In this document: positions 43,462 through 51,686 of the stretch, piece by piece
How the letters are laid out: the number at the start of each line of letters is the position of its first letter
How positions within the stretch are numbered: the stretch's first letter is position 1
DNA from: Niastella caeni
GTDB taxonomy: Bacteria > Bacteroidota > Bacteroidia > Chitinophagales > Chitinophagaceae
Assembly: GCF_004834005.1 (NCBI RefSeq)
Contig: NZ_STFF01000001.1
Coordinates: 1,859,347-1,923,346 of the forward strand
Direction of reading: 5' to 3'
DNA: 64,000 nt
The notes under the pieces: model-generated
What the model saw: the letters and a program-made list of their open reading frames with translations, nothing else
What the model was told of the DNA's origin: nothing
The model's database searches: none
Position numbers and translations under genes: made by a program

Positions 43462-43971
43462 TTATTTTTTACGTTTCCTGTAAATAAGAATGGCTTCTTC
43501 CGTTGTATTGGCGCTGCTTTTAACCAGGCCTTTTAACGTGAGTATATTTTCATCAACACCGATCACTACAAATACTTTCGCATCATTACCTGTTACATCA
43601 TTCAGTTTTAAAACAGTGGGTCTTCTTTCATCTACTACTCTTTTTCCCAGTTCATATTTCACTTCTTTTACCAACTCTTCTTTAAGGTTCCATTTATAGG
43701 TTTTTACTTCGTTGGTGCATCCGCTCTTGTTGGAGCCATAATAGGTTTTTGCATTGTAATCTGGTAACAACTCAATTTGCTGATCTTTTCTGCATTCATC
43801 AAATTCCCAAAAGGCATCTGAAGAACGATAACCATCTTTATTGAGATCAACAGGGCGTTTAAATTTTACTGATTGTAATACCCACAAACCCGTAAACTGC
43901 GAAGTATCGTACTGGGCGTAGAGTGTGTAAATGAATAAAAAAAGAATACAAGAAGCTAAAATTCGTTTCAT
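43462..43971 (-). CDS. Lipocalin-like exported protein, 169 aa
   Basis: A protein with signal peptide (MKRILASCILFLFIYTLYAQ) and a lipocalin-like domain: FTGLWVLQSVKFKRPVDLN near 26-44 with the GxW motif, four cysteines (FDECRKD, SGCTNE), and late strands ending AILIYRKRKK. Similar extracytoplasmic small lipocalin-like proteins are common in Chitinophagaceae. Ligand unknown. Followed by a strong terminator. Confidence 0.75.
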   Translation of the reverse strand: MKRILASCILFLFIYTLYAQYDTSQFTGLWVLQSVKFKRPVDLNKDGYRSSDAFWEFDECRKDQQIELLPDYNAKTYYGSNKSGCTNEVKTYKWNLKEELVKEVKYELGKRVVDERRPTVLKLNDVTGNDAKVFVVIGVDENILTLKGLVKSSANTTEEAILIYRKRKK

Positions 43972-44083
43972 AGTATAAGATTAAGGGTATAATTCACAGA
44001 AACGATTTTCTGTAAATAGAACGCCGAAAGATCAAAAATATTTCTCTAAAATCGAAATGTTTGCTTAAAAAAAACTATAGCAA

Positions 44084-44665
44084 TTATTTATTAATCAATC
44101 CTTCAAGCAACGTTTTTGTGAGTGGCCATTCTGGCTGAATAATACTATACACAATCGTATTGCGGAATGTTCCATCGTCATTTTTGCGGTGGCATCGTAA
44201 GAGTCCTTCTTTAATGCCGCCGATCTTTTCAATGGCTTTTTGTGACCGGTGATTGGCTTCTCTTGTTTTGAATTCTACCCGCATGATATTCTGTCTTTCA
44301 AAACATTGGGCCAATAGTAAATATTTACTTTCTATGTTAACCTTTGTACCCCAAACAATTGGTGATAACCAGGTAGGGCCGATCTCAAGTTGTTGATTAA
44401 CCGCATCAATATTTAAAAAGCCCGTGCTTCCACAAATCACCTGGTTTGCTTTGTTCCGTATAACATACGTTAGCTGTTGTTCCTTAAGATTTTTCTCCTG
44501 CAATTTTTTTATAAAAATCCCGAACGACCAATTGTTAGTTATGTTATAAGGCAGGTTTTTCCAGATCCTTTCATCTAAGGCAATTGACGCTAACCCTGTA
44601 ATATGATCATCGGTTAACCTTTCAAGATCAATGTAACGACCGCCTATGAATTGTTCAAATTGCAT
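44084..44665 (-). CDS. GNAT family N-acetyltransferase (RimJ/RimL type)
   Basis: A 193-residue acetyltransferase similar to the GNAT group of ribosomal-protein or sugar acetyltransferases. Characteristic segments: LERLTDDHITGLASIALDER near residues 14-33, IGPTWLSPIVWGTKVNIESK near 95-114 (acetyl-CoA site), and FKTREANHRSQKAIEKIGG near 131-149, including the RSQKAIEKIG motif typical of the RimJ/L group. Substrate not known. Stands alone; the upstream gap contains nothing notable. Confidence 0.88.
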   Translation of the reverse strand: MQFEQFIGGRYIDLERLTDDHITGLASIALDERIWKNLPYNITNNWSFGIFIKKLQEKNLKEQQLTYVIRNKANQVICGSTGFLNIDAVNQQLEIGPTWLSPIVWGTKVNIESKYLLLAQCFERQNIMRVEFKTREANHRSQKAIEKIGGIKEGLLRCHRKNDDGTFRNTIVYSIIQPEWPLTKTLLEGLINK

Positions 44666-44751
44666 GCAATTGTTATGTGTGTTTGAGCTTTATTTTGTAC
44701 ATCGTTGCATAATACCCAATCAGGGGATGGTTCTTTCTGCACGATAAAAAA

Positions 44752-44778
44752 AATCCTCCCGGTTTAACCGGGAGGATT
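44752..44778 (-). terminator. Strong terminator of the Tyr/Asn-rich exported protein gene
   Basis: Minus strand: 12-base perfect stem AATCCTCCCGGT / ACCGGGAGGATT with a three-base loop, followed by a long T-run (TTTTTTT). Confidence 0.92.
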
Positions 44779-44803
44779 GCAAAATATATTTTATAGGATC
44801 AAA

Positions 44804-47269
44804 TTAGAAAACCCTTCTGCCACGGCCGCCACCTCCACCAGAAGAACCGCCGCCATTATTATTGTTTCCGCCGGAAGGTCTTGAAAAGCCGCCACCATTA
44901 CCACCGCCGTTGTGGCGAGGTTCAATATTTCGTGGCGCTGAAATATTACCCTGGGGAGCCGGCCGGCTTTGTTGCTGCTGGAAGCCGCGGTTACCACCAA
45001 AGCTACCTCTGTTACCATTTGATGATGGTTCGTACGCGCGTTGTTGTGGAGCGCGGTTCTCAAAGCGATTTCCGCCGGGTTGATCAAAGCCTCTTACCGG
45101 TTGCCTTTGCGGTTGCTGTACCCGGTCGTTTTGAGGGTTTGGAATGTTGTTGTTATTGTTATTATTCCAATTGCGGTAACCATTAGAAGGATTGGTTATT
45201 CTCTCCCGATTCTGCGGTTGTACAACAACTCTGTCTGAACTTCCCGGGCTTCTCCAATCCCTGCTATTTCCACTGGCCGGGTTCGTACGTTGCCGGTTAT
45301 ACATGCCGTTCTGTTGATTGAAATTTCTGCTGTTGTCAATTCGTTGATTGTCAAAATTGCGACTATCATTATTGAACCGGCTACTGTTGTTAGCAACATC
45401 CATCCGGCGATTATTACCGCCATAGCGGTTACCTCTATCAGGTGCATAGCGGCGGGGATTATCCCTGCTTACAATACCGCCCCGGTTGCGATATATATTG
45501 GTATTGTTATAATAATTATTAATAACTGTTACGTTGTTGTATTGACGATATGATCTGTAGCTGTTATAACCATAGTAACCACCCCGGTAATAATAAGAAG
45601 GGCCGTAATAACAGGGGCGATAAACGCGTGGTCCCCACCAGCCGCCATAACCCCAATAACCCCAGGGATTACCAAAGCCTATGCTTACATTAAACCAATC
45701 GTAACCAAACCCAAGGCCAAATCCCCAACCGAACCAGGGATTGTAACGGATGCCAAAACCCCAGGTATAAGGACGTGCATAGTAGTAATGGCCGTACCAG
45801 GGCCGGTAGTAATAACCGGTTCCATATACTACAGTTGGTCCATATACATACGCATTCAAATAACCCGGCGTATAACCCATATAAACATAATCGGGCGTTA
45901 CATCATAGATGTCCACATACTTCATGTAGTATACGGGGTAACGGGGTGGAATAAGTGCTACGGCATAAGGACGGTTTACGCAAACTACCCAGGGGCCTAC
46001 TGCATTGTACGATTCGAACCAGATACCATTATCAACGCAATAGTACCGGCCCCGCCAGCGAATTACCGATACCGGCGTATTGGTAGCATAATACATATCG
46101 GTTCCATCAATAGCTTCAAATTGAGGGTCGCCATCATAATCAACATCTGCACGTACTTTACTGCGTTCTACTTTGGCGGTCTGGGGTATTTGTGCTTCGG
46201 CAATGGCATCCTGCGCTTCTTCGGTTCCGGCTACACTGGCCAGCACATTGTCTTTAGGTGATCCTTTAGGAATTTTGGCGAAATCGGCGGGTAACTTATC
46301 TGCCGCTACATACTGCCAGCTACCGCTGAGGGTTTTGGAGCGGAACCAACGTCCAGACAACAACACATAATACTGTTGTGAATTGATGTCCATGAAAATA
46401 TCGTTCTCAGAGTTAGACACATACAGTAATCCAGTTCCCTGCATCGCTGCAAAATTGGCTTCACCTTTCGACTGGATCAATTCTGCGGGCTCGGTGGTCA
46501 CTACAATATTGTAAATGGTATTTTCGTCTGTTTCTTTTCCTTCTTCCGGATTTTTTTTATCAGCTTCTTTGATCGCAGCTTCTATTTTGTCAAGGTTGGA
46601 AGGAATATCGGTGATGAGCTTGAATGGACCGGTTGCTGCGGGCGCTGTATACCAGTGCTTACCACCATATAAGTAGAACTTGCTGTCACGGTTTTTTATA
46701 AGAACAAAAGGTGTATTAACAACCGCCTCAACACCCCAGTCTTTGTTGGCCTGCAGTTTAGGCGTACCGTCTATTGAAACCAGGATAGAAGGAACATTGG
46801 TATAAATAACTTTAGGCGGCGTGTTGCTGATCTGGTTGGCCAGACTGGTTTGCTGTTTATTCAGATCCAGGGACGATTGCAGCTCGCTTTGTGCAAAAGA
46901 AATGTTCCAGGATGGAACTTTTTCTTCAATGGTATTGGCGATGCTTTCCAGCTTATCGTCGTTGGTTTCGCCGGGGAGCTTGATGTTGTTGATATAAATG
47001 GATTTAACCTGTACCTGCTGGCCCTGGGTTTCCGTAGTGGCTTTTAACCAGGCTACGCCAAACACCGGTTCCGATTTGCCATTTTCCAATACAGAAATAG
47101 CGGCATGTGCCTGTAAGGTGTTATCAGCAAACGATTCGGGTTGCCATTGATACAACTTAATGATGGTGCCTTCGGAAGTTGTTGCTGTTTTGGGCCAGTT
47201 TTCCTGGGCCATAACATAGTGAGTGATCATGCTACCCACCAAAACGGCCACCAGTGTAAAGATCTTCAT
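44804..47269 (-). CDS. Giant exported protein with aromatic and Asn/Arg/Gly-rich regions
   Basis: An 821-residue protein with signal peptide (MKIFTLVAVLVGSMITHYVMAQ). Residues about 25-440 form a folded region with several short repeats of the type YxYxGxxWYxxxxxxGPW (for example KFYLYGGKHWYTAPAATGPF near 197, and others near 310 and 410). Then come a Tyr/Trp/Gly/Pro-rich part (about 460-590; many GxxYY and WxGFG runs) and an Asn/Arg/Gln/Gly-rich tail to a GGGGGRGRRVF end. Similar proteins in other bacteria are annotated carbohydrate-binding family V/XII; function unknown. Likely exported surface or matrix protein. Confidence 0.8.
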   Translation of the reverse strand: MKIFTLVAVLVGSMITHYVMAQENWPKTATTSEGTIIKLYQWQPESFADNTLQAHAAISVLENGKSEPVFGVAWLKATTETQGQQVQVKSIYINNIKLPGETNDDKLESIANTIEEKVPSWNISFAQSELQSSLDLNKQQTSLANQISNTPPKVIYTNVPSILVSIDGTPKLQANKDWGVEAVVNTPFVLIKNRDSKFYLYGGKHWYTAPAATGPFKLITDIPSNLDKIEAAIKEADKKNPEEGKETDENTIYNIVVTTEPAELIQSKGEANFAAMQGTGLLYVSNSENDIFMDINSQQYYVLLSGRWFRSKTLSGSWQYVAADKLPADFAKIPKGSPKDNVLASVAGTEEAQDAIAEAQIPQTAKVERSKVRADVDYDGDPQFEAIDGTDMYYATNTPVSVIRWRGRYYCVDNGIWFESYNAVGPWVVCVNRPYAVALIPPRYPVYYMKYVDIYDVTPDYVYMGYTPGYLNAYVYGPTVVYGTGYYYRPWYGHYYYARPYTWGFGIRYNPWFGWGFGLGFGYDWFNVSIGFGNPWGYWGYGGWWGPRVYRPCYYGPSYYYRGGYYGYNSYRSYRQYNNVTVINNYYNNTNIYRNRGGIVSRDNPRRYAPDRGNRYGGNNRRMDVANNSSRFNNDSRNFDNQRIDNSRNFNQQNGMYNRQRTNPASGNSRDWRSPGSSDRVVVQPQNRERITNPSNGYRNWNNNNNNNIPNPQNDRVQQPQRQPVRGFDQPGGNRFENRAPQQRAYEPSSNGNRGSFGGNRGFQQQQSRPAPQGNISAPRNIEPRHNGGGNGGGFSRPSGGNNNNGGGSSGGGGGRGRRVF

Positions 47270-47654
47270 ATAGGGAAGTTTATATTTTTAGAAAAATCCA
47301 TTACGGGGAATTCTTACTTTAATTTACTACCATTCGACGGCAGTTTTAGTTAGGGGTTTGTAAATATCCCAACATTGACAAAATATTAGACAAAACAAGT
47401 GTTAAAGGGGTGGTTTTTGCGATTAAATTAATGAGTTTTTAACAGGACGGTTGTTGCAGAATTGGAATCTTACGTGAGGTTACCAGTTACCGGTTTTCTG
47501 GGGTTTTAATTCCATGATTAATGCTTAATATTATGCATACTGCCAGTACAAGCATTTGCGCTTGTTAACTTCCTGAACTTGTCAACTCATCAACGGCAAG
47601 CCTTCAAACTTGCACCTATTTGATCTTTTACGTGTATTTTTGGGCGACTTAGAT

Positions 47655-48287
47655 ATGAAAAAGCGGAATAACCTATTTATTGCCCTGGAAGGAATTGACG
47701 GAAGCGGTAAAAGCACCCAAACAAAACTGTTGACCGAACAATTAACCAGTCAGGGGCATAAAGTATACAGCACCTTTGAGCCTACAGATAACCCCATTGG
47801 TAAATTGATCAGGAATATCTTAAAGGGTAATACGAAAGCCGATCACCGGATCATAGCCGGTTTGTTTGTAGCGGATCGTTTAGATCATTTGTTGAATGAA
47901 GAGAATGGCATTGTTAAAAAACTGGAAGAAGGCTTTACGGTGATCACCGACCGGTATTGTTTTTCATCTTACGCTTACCAGGGCACACATATGAGTATGG
48001 ATTGGGTGATACAAGCCAACTCCATGAGCGCCGATATTCTACGACCCGATATCAATATATTCATAGACGTTGCCCCCGAAACAAGTATACAACGCCTGCA
48101 CGCCAACCGGGATAACATTGAACTGTTCGAAACGCTCGATAACCTGAAACTGGTGAGAGCAAAATATATGGAAGCGTTTGAAAAATTAAAGGCAGTAGAG
48201 CATATTGTTATTGTTGATGGCAATCGTTCTCCAGACTTAATCGCTAAAGATATCTGGCAGCAGGTGCAGTCAATGATGGTGCAATAA
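47655..48287 (+). CDS. tmk: Thymidylate kinase
   Basis: dTMP kinase of nucleotide synthesis, making dTDP for DNA replication. The start is MKKRNNLFIALEG (47655); the frame upstream is not family-like. The P-loop GIDGSGKST is at residues 14-22, the DRY motif in TDRYCFSSYAYQG near 105-117, and the rest follows normal Tmk length (210). It is convergent with polA, separated by a bidirectional hairpin terminator. Confidence 0.95.
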   Translation: MKKRNNLFIALEGIDGSGKSTQTKLLTEQLTSQGHKVYSTFEPTDNPIGKLIRNILKGNTKADHRIIAGLFVADRLDHLLNEENGIVKKLEEGFTVITDRYCFSSYAYQGTHMSMDWVIQANSMSADILRPDINIFIDVAPETSIQRLHANRDNIELFETLDNLKLVRAKYMEAFEKLKAVEHIVIVDGNRSPDLIAKDIWQQVQSMMVQ

Positions 48288-48289
48288 AA

Positions 48290-48318
48290 AAACAGTAACC
48301 GAATTACAGTTACTGTTT
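48290..48318. terminator. Bidirectional terminator between tmk and polA
   Basis: AAACAGTAAC (48290-48299) pairs perfectly with GTTACTGTTT (48309-48318); A-runs before and T-runs after serve both directions. Confidence 0.88.
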
Positions 48319-48342
48319 TTATAAGGAAATTTTCAATTTGTA

Positions 48343-51207
48343 TCAATGTGCTTCCAGCCAGTTTATGCCTGAACCTATTTCAGCTTCAACAGGCACTTCA
48401 TTGGGTAAGGGCAGCGCCGACCGCATACATTCGAGAATGATGGGTTTGATAGTTTCTATTTCTTCCTGTACCGCATCAAACACCAATTCGTCATGCACCT
48501 GAAGGATCATTTTTGATTGGAATTTATGCTTGCGGAATTCGTGATAGATCTTAACCATCGCCAGTTTGATCATATCTGCCGCCGTACCCTGAATGGGTGA
48601 GTTAATGGCGTTTCGTTCTGCAAACCCGCGTACGGTAAAGTTGGAAGAATTAATGTCGCGCAACCAGCGTTTACGGCCCATGATCGTTTGCACAAAACCA
48701 TTTTCACGGGCGAAATTGATGGTATCATCCATATACTTCTGGATGCCAAAAAACTGCTTTTTATAATTGTCAATGATCTCTTTGGCTTCTGTGCGGCTGA
48801 TACCGAGGTTATCAGCCAATCCAAACGCGCCCTGTCCGTAGATGATGCCAAAGTTTACACTTTTGGCTTTGTAACGTTGTTCTTTGGTAACGGCTGATTC
48901 TTCTACCCCATACACTTTTGCTGCTGTGGCGGTGTGAATATCCACGCCTTTTTTAAATGCTTCGCACATGGCAGGATCGCCGCTGATGCCGGCAACAATG
49001 CGTAATTCAATTTGCGAATAGTCGGCGGAGATCAACACGCGGTTGCTATCGCGCGGTATAAATGCTTTACGAATTTCGCGGCCTCTTTCTGTGCGAATAG
49101 GAATGTTCTGCAGGTTGGGGTTATTGCTTGCCAACCGGCCTGTTACGGCCACCGCCTGGGCATAGGAAGTATGCACGCGACCAGTTTTACGGTTGATCAG
49201 TTCGGGCAACGAATCAACGTATGTTGATTTGAGTTTGGTAAGTTCCCTGAACACCAGGATGTCTTCTACAATCTTGTTCTGATGCGCGAGTTTCATCAAC
49301 ACATCTTCGCCCGTTGCGTATTGACCGGTTTTTGTTTTTTTGGCTTTGGGATCAAGTTGCAGTTTTTCGAAAAGCACTTCGCCTAACTGGCGGGGTGAAG
49401 CGAGGTTGAATTTAATGCCGGCTTGCTTGTACACACTGTCTTCTGCCACCGCCGCTTCGCGTTCCAGCTCTTTTGAATACTCACGCAGAAAATCCACATC
49501 CACTTTTACGCCTTCATATTCCATATCCATCAACACTTTTGCCAATGGGTTTTCTACTTCGTGAAATACTTTTTCTACTTCGCGGCTTTTTATGAGCGGG
49601 GCGAGCACCTGTTTTAACTGCAAAGTAATATCAGCGTCTTCTGCCGCGTAGTCGCTTATCTTCTCTATAGCAACATCGCGCATGTTCAACTGGTTCTTAC
49701 CTTTTTTACCTATCAGCTCTTCTATTGGTACCGGTTCATATCCCAAAAAGCGGGCGCTGAGCATATCCATACTGCGTTTACCATCGGGTTCTATTACATA
49801 ATGCGCAAGCATGGTATCGAAGGTTTCGCCCTTTAATTCGTAGCCATACCATTTCAAAACCAGCATGTCGTATTTCAGGTTCTGGCCAATCCACAAAACT
49901 TCTTTTTTATTGAAGACGGGTTCGAAGTGCTTTAAGAGTTTATGTGTTGCTTCCTGATCGGCGGGACAAGGAATGTAATACGCTTCACCTGGTTTGAACG
50001 AAAAGCTCATACCTACCAATTCCACATCATTGGCATCCATGCCAGTGGTTTCGGTATCGAAGCAGATCTCTTTTTCTTCCAGCAATTCTTTTACGAGGCT
50101 ATTAATAGCGGCTTCTTCCTGAATAGTGCGGTATTGATGCGCAGTATTGTGAATGTTTTTTCCGGCGGCGGGAACTACTTCCTCTTCCTGTGCACCCCCT
50201 TCTTCTGTGCTTTCTGTTTTTGGCGCTTTTGCTTCCGGTTTTGCTTTTCCGGTTTCTACCACATTTCCAAACAAATCGGTTTGCACTCCTTGTGGCACTG
50301 CCCCCGGCACGATCGTTATCTCTTCACCCAGGATGCGTTTGGCAACCGTTTTAAATTCCAGTTCTATAAATACTTCTTTCAACAGCTCGCGGTTCCATTC
50401 TTTCAGACGGAAATCTTCTTCATGAAACTCTATAGGCACATTGGTAATTATGGTAGCCAGTTTTTTAGAAAGAATTGCGGCGTTCTTTCCATTGCGAACC
50501 TTTTCTCCCAACGCACCTTTTATTTTGTCTGCATTTTCCAGCACATTTTCCAGGGTACCATATTCGTTCAACAGTTTCGCCGCCGTTTTTTCACCTACAC
50601 CGGCTATGCCCGGGATATTATCCACTGCATCGCCCATTAACCCAAGGATATCGATCACCTGGTGCACTTCTTTGATATTCCATTTTTCACAAACTTCTTT
50701 AGCGCCCAGAATTTCTGCATCGCCACCCTGGTAACCAGGCTTGTATATTTTTATGTTGCCGTCTACCAACTGACCATAATCTTTATCGGGCGTAACCATA
50801 TATACCTGGTAGCCTGCGGCCGCGCCTTGTTTACTCAAAGTGCCAATAACGTCGTCGGCTTCGTACCCATCTACTTCAAGAACCGGGATGTTAAAACCGC
50901 GAATAATTCTTTTTATATCGGGAATAGCTGCCATCAGGTCTTCGGGCGCATCCTGGCGGTTGGCTTTGTAATCGGTGAATTCGGTATGCCGTTCGGTTGG
51001 CGCCTGCGTATCAAAACAAACAGCCATGTGCGTTGGACGTTGGTTATTGATGAGGTCGAGCAGGGTATTGATGAAACCAAATTGTGCGTTGGTGTTTTTG
51101 CCTTTTGATGTTATGCGGGGATTGCGGATAAGGGCATAGTAGGCACGAAAGATGAGTGCCAGGGCGTCGAGCAAAAATACTTTCTTGTCTGTTGATTGAT
51201 TCTCCAT
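48343..51207 (-). CDS. polA: DNA polymerase I
   Basis: A 954-residue replicative-repair polymerase that fills gaps and removes RNA primers. The N-terminal 5' nuclease covers residues 1-300 (start KVFLLDALALIFRAYYALI and EADDVIGTL near 116). A charged linker follows. The 3'-5' exonuclease region (about 360-560) keeps its acidic residues: FDTETTGMDAND near 393 and YAAEDADITL near 531, so proofreading is probably active. The polymerase domain has SADYSQIELRI near 722, FGIIYGQGAFGL near 782 and QVHDELVFDA near 907. Normal length and complete. Confidence 0.97.
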   Translation of the reverse strand: MENQSTDKKVFLLDALALIFRAYYALIRNPRITSKGKNTNAQFGFINTLLDLINNQRPTHMAVCFDTQAPTERHTEFTDYKANRQDAPEDLMAAIPDIKRIIRGFNIPVLEVDGYEADDVIGTLSKQGAAAGYQVYMVTPDKDYGQLVDGNIKIYKPGYQGGDAEILGAKEVCEKWNIKEVHQVIDILGLMGDAVDNIPGIAGVGEKTAAKLLNEYGTLENVLENADKIKGALGEKVRNGKNAAILSKKLATIITNVPIEFHEEDFRLKEWNRELLKEVFIELEFKTVAKRILGEEITIVPGAVPQGVQTDLFGNVVETGKAKPEAKAPKTESTEEGGAQEEEVVPAAGKNIHNTAHQYRTIQEEAAINSLVKELLEEKEICFDTETTGMDANDVELVGMSFSFKPGEAYYIPCPADQEATHKLLKHFEPVFNKKEVLWIGQNLKYDMLVLKWYGYELKGETFDTMLAHYVIEPDGKRSMDMLSARFLGYEPVPIEELIGKKGKNQLNMRDVAIEKISDYAAEDADITLQLKQVLAPLIKSREVEKVFHEVENPLAKVLMDMEYEGVKVDVDFLREYSKELEREAAVAEDSVYKQAGIKFNLASPRQLGEVLFEKLQLDPKAKKTKTGQYATGEDVLMKLAHQNKIVEDILVFRELTKLKSTYVDSLPELINRKTGRVHTSYAQAVAVTGRLASNNPNLQNIPIRTERGREIRKAFIPRDSNRVLISADYSQIELRIVAGISGDPAMCEAFKKGVDIHTATAAKVYGVEESAVTKEQRYKAKSVNFGIIYGQGAFGLADNLGISRTEAKEIIDNYKKQFFGIQKYMDDTINFARENGFVQTIMGRKRWLRDINSSNFTVRGFAERNAINSPIQGTAADMIKLAMVKIYHEFRKHKFQSKMILQVHDELVFDAVQEEIETIKPIILECMRSALPLPNEVPVEAEIGSGINWLEAH

Positions 51208-51269
51208 ATAGTTCCTCCAATTAAAATTCTCAATGCCCCGAAGTTAGGAACTATGAAGCTTAAAAAGAC

Positions 51270-51329
51270 GGTTAATTAGCCCATCGGCCCGATAGTTATA
51301 TCGGTATAACACCCGATGGCTAATTAACC
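51270..51329. repeat. Large nested hairpin between polA and a small gene
   Basis: GGTTAATTAGCCCATCGG (51270-51287) pairs with CCGATGGCTAATTAACC (51313-51329) except one bulged C, with an inner CCGATA/TATCGG stem. On the minus strand it is followed by a CTTTTT tract, so it may end the small membrane gene transcript while lying in the polA upstream region. Confidence 0.75.
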
Positions 51330-51391
51330 TAATATGGAGTTTCATTCACCCGTTAATGCAGGTGTATGAAGAATAATTAATGTATCCGGAT

Positions 51392-51571
51392 TTACTTCTT
51401 TGAATATGACGAAGCATTGCCAGGTGCCGTTTTTGCAGACACTGCATGTGCAGTTTGGTCAGCTTGCGGCATGGGTTCATCTTTTGAAAAAGCAACCAGG
51501 TAAATAGCAAATGCCAGAATGGTAAATGCAAACAGGTTGAACAAACGACGGCGCAGACGACGGGCTCTCAT
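51392..51571 (-). CDS. Small membrane protein, 59 aa
   Basis: A short gene read directly from the minus strand: start at the ATG at 51569-51571, MRARRLRRRLFNLFAF, then a hydrophobic segment (residues 10-28) and a polar tail (KDEPMPQADQTAHAVS) ending SSYSKK before TAA at 51392-51394. The Arg-rich N-terminus followed by one hydrophobic segment suggests a single-pass inner-membrane protein with the N-terminus inside. I do not recognise the family. It sits between uvrB and polA, and an independent role is unproven. Confidence 0.55.
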   Translation of the reverse strand: MRARRLRRRLFNLFAFTILAFAIYLVAFSKDEPMPQADQTAHAVSAKTAPGNASSYSKK

Positions 51572-51686
51572 GGCTTTAAAAAGATATTGGGTTTAGGGGT
51601 TGATTTCTAACGCATTAAAAACGGGGGTATGTGGAAAATATTATGTTATACCTAAAGAAATTTCAAATCAAAAAAACACAAGATGC

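Noticed and set aside
49942..50640. Open frame on the plus strand over polA
   Set aside because: Antisense to polA; composition follows the mirrored codons of the real gene.
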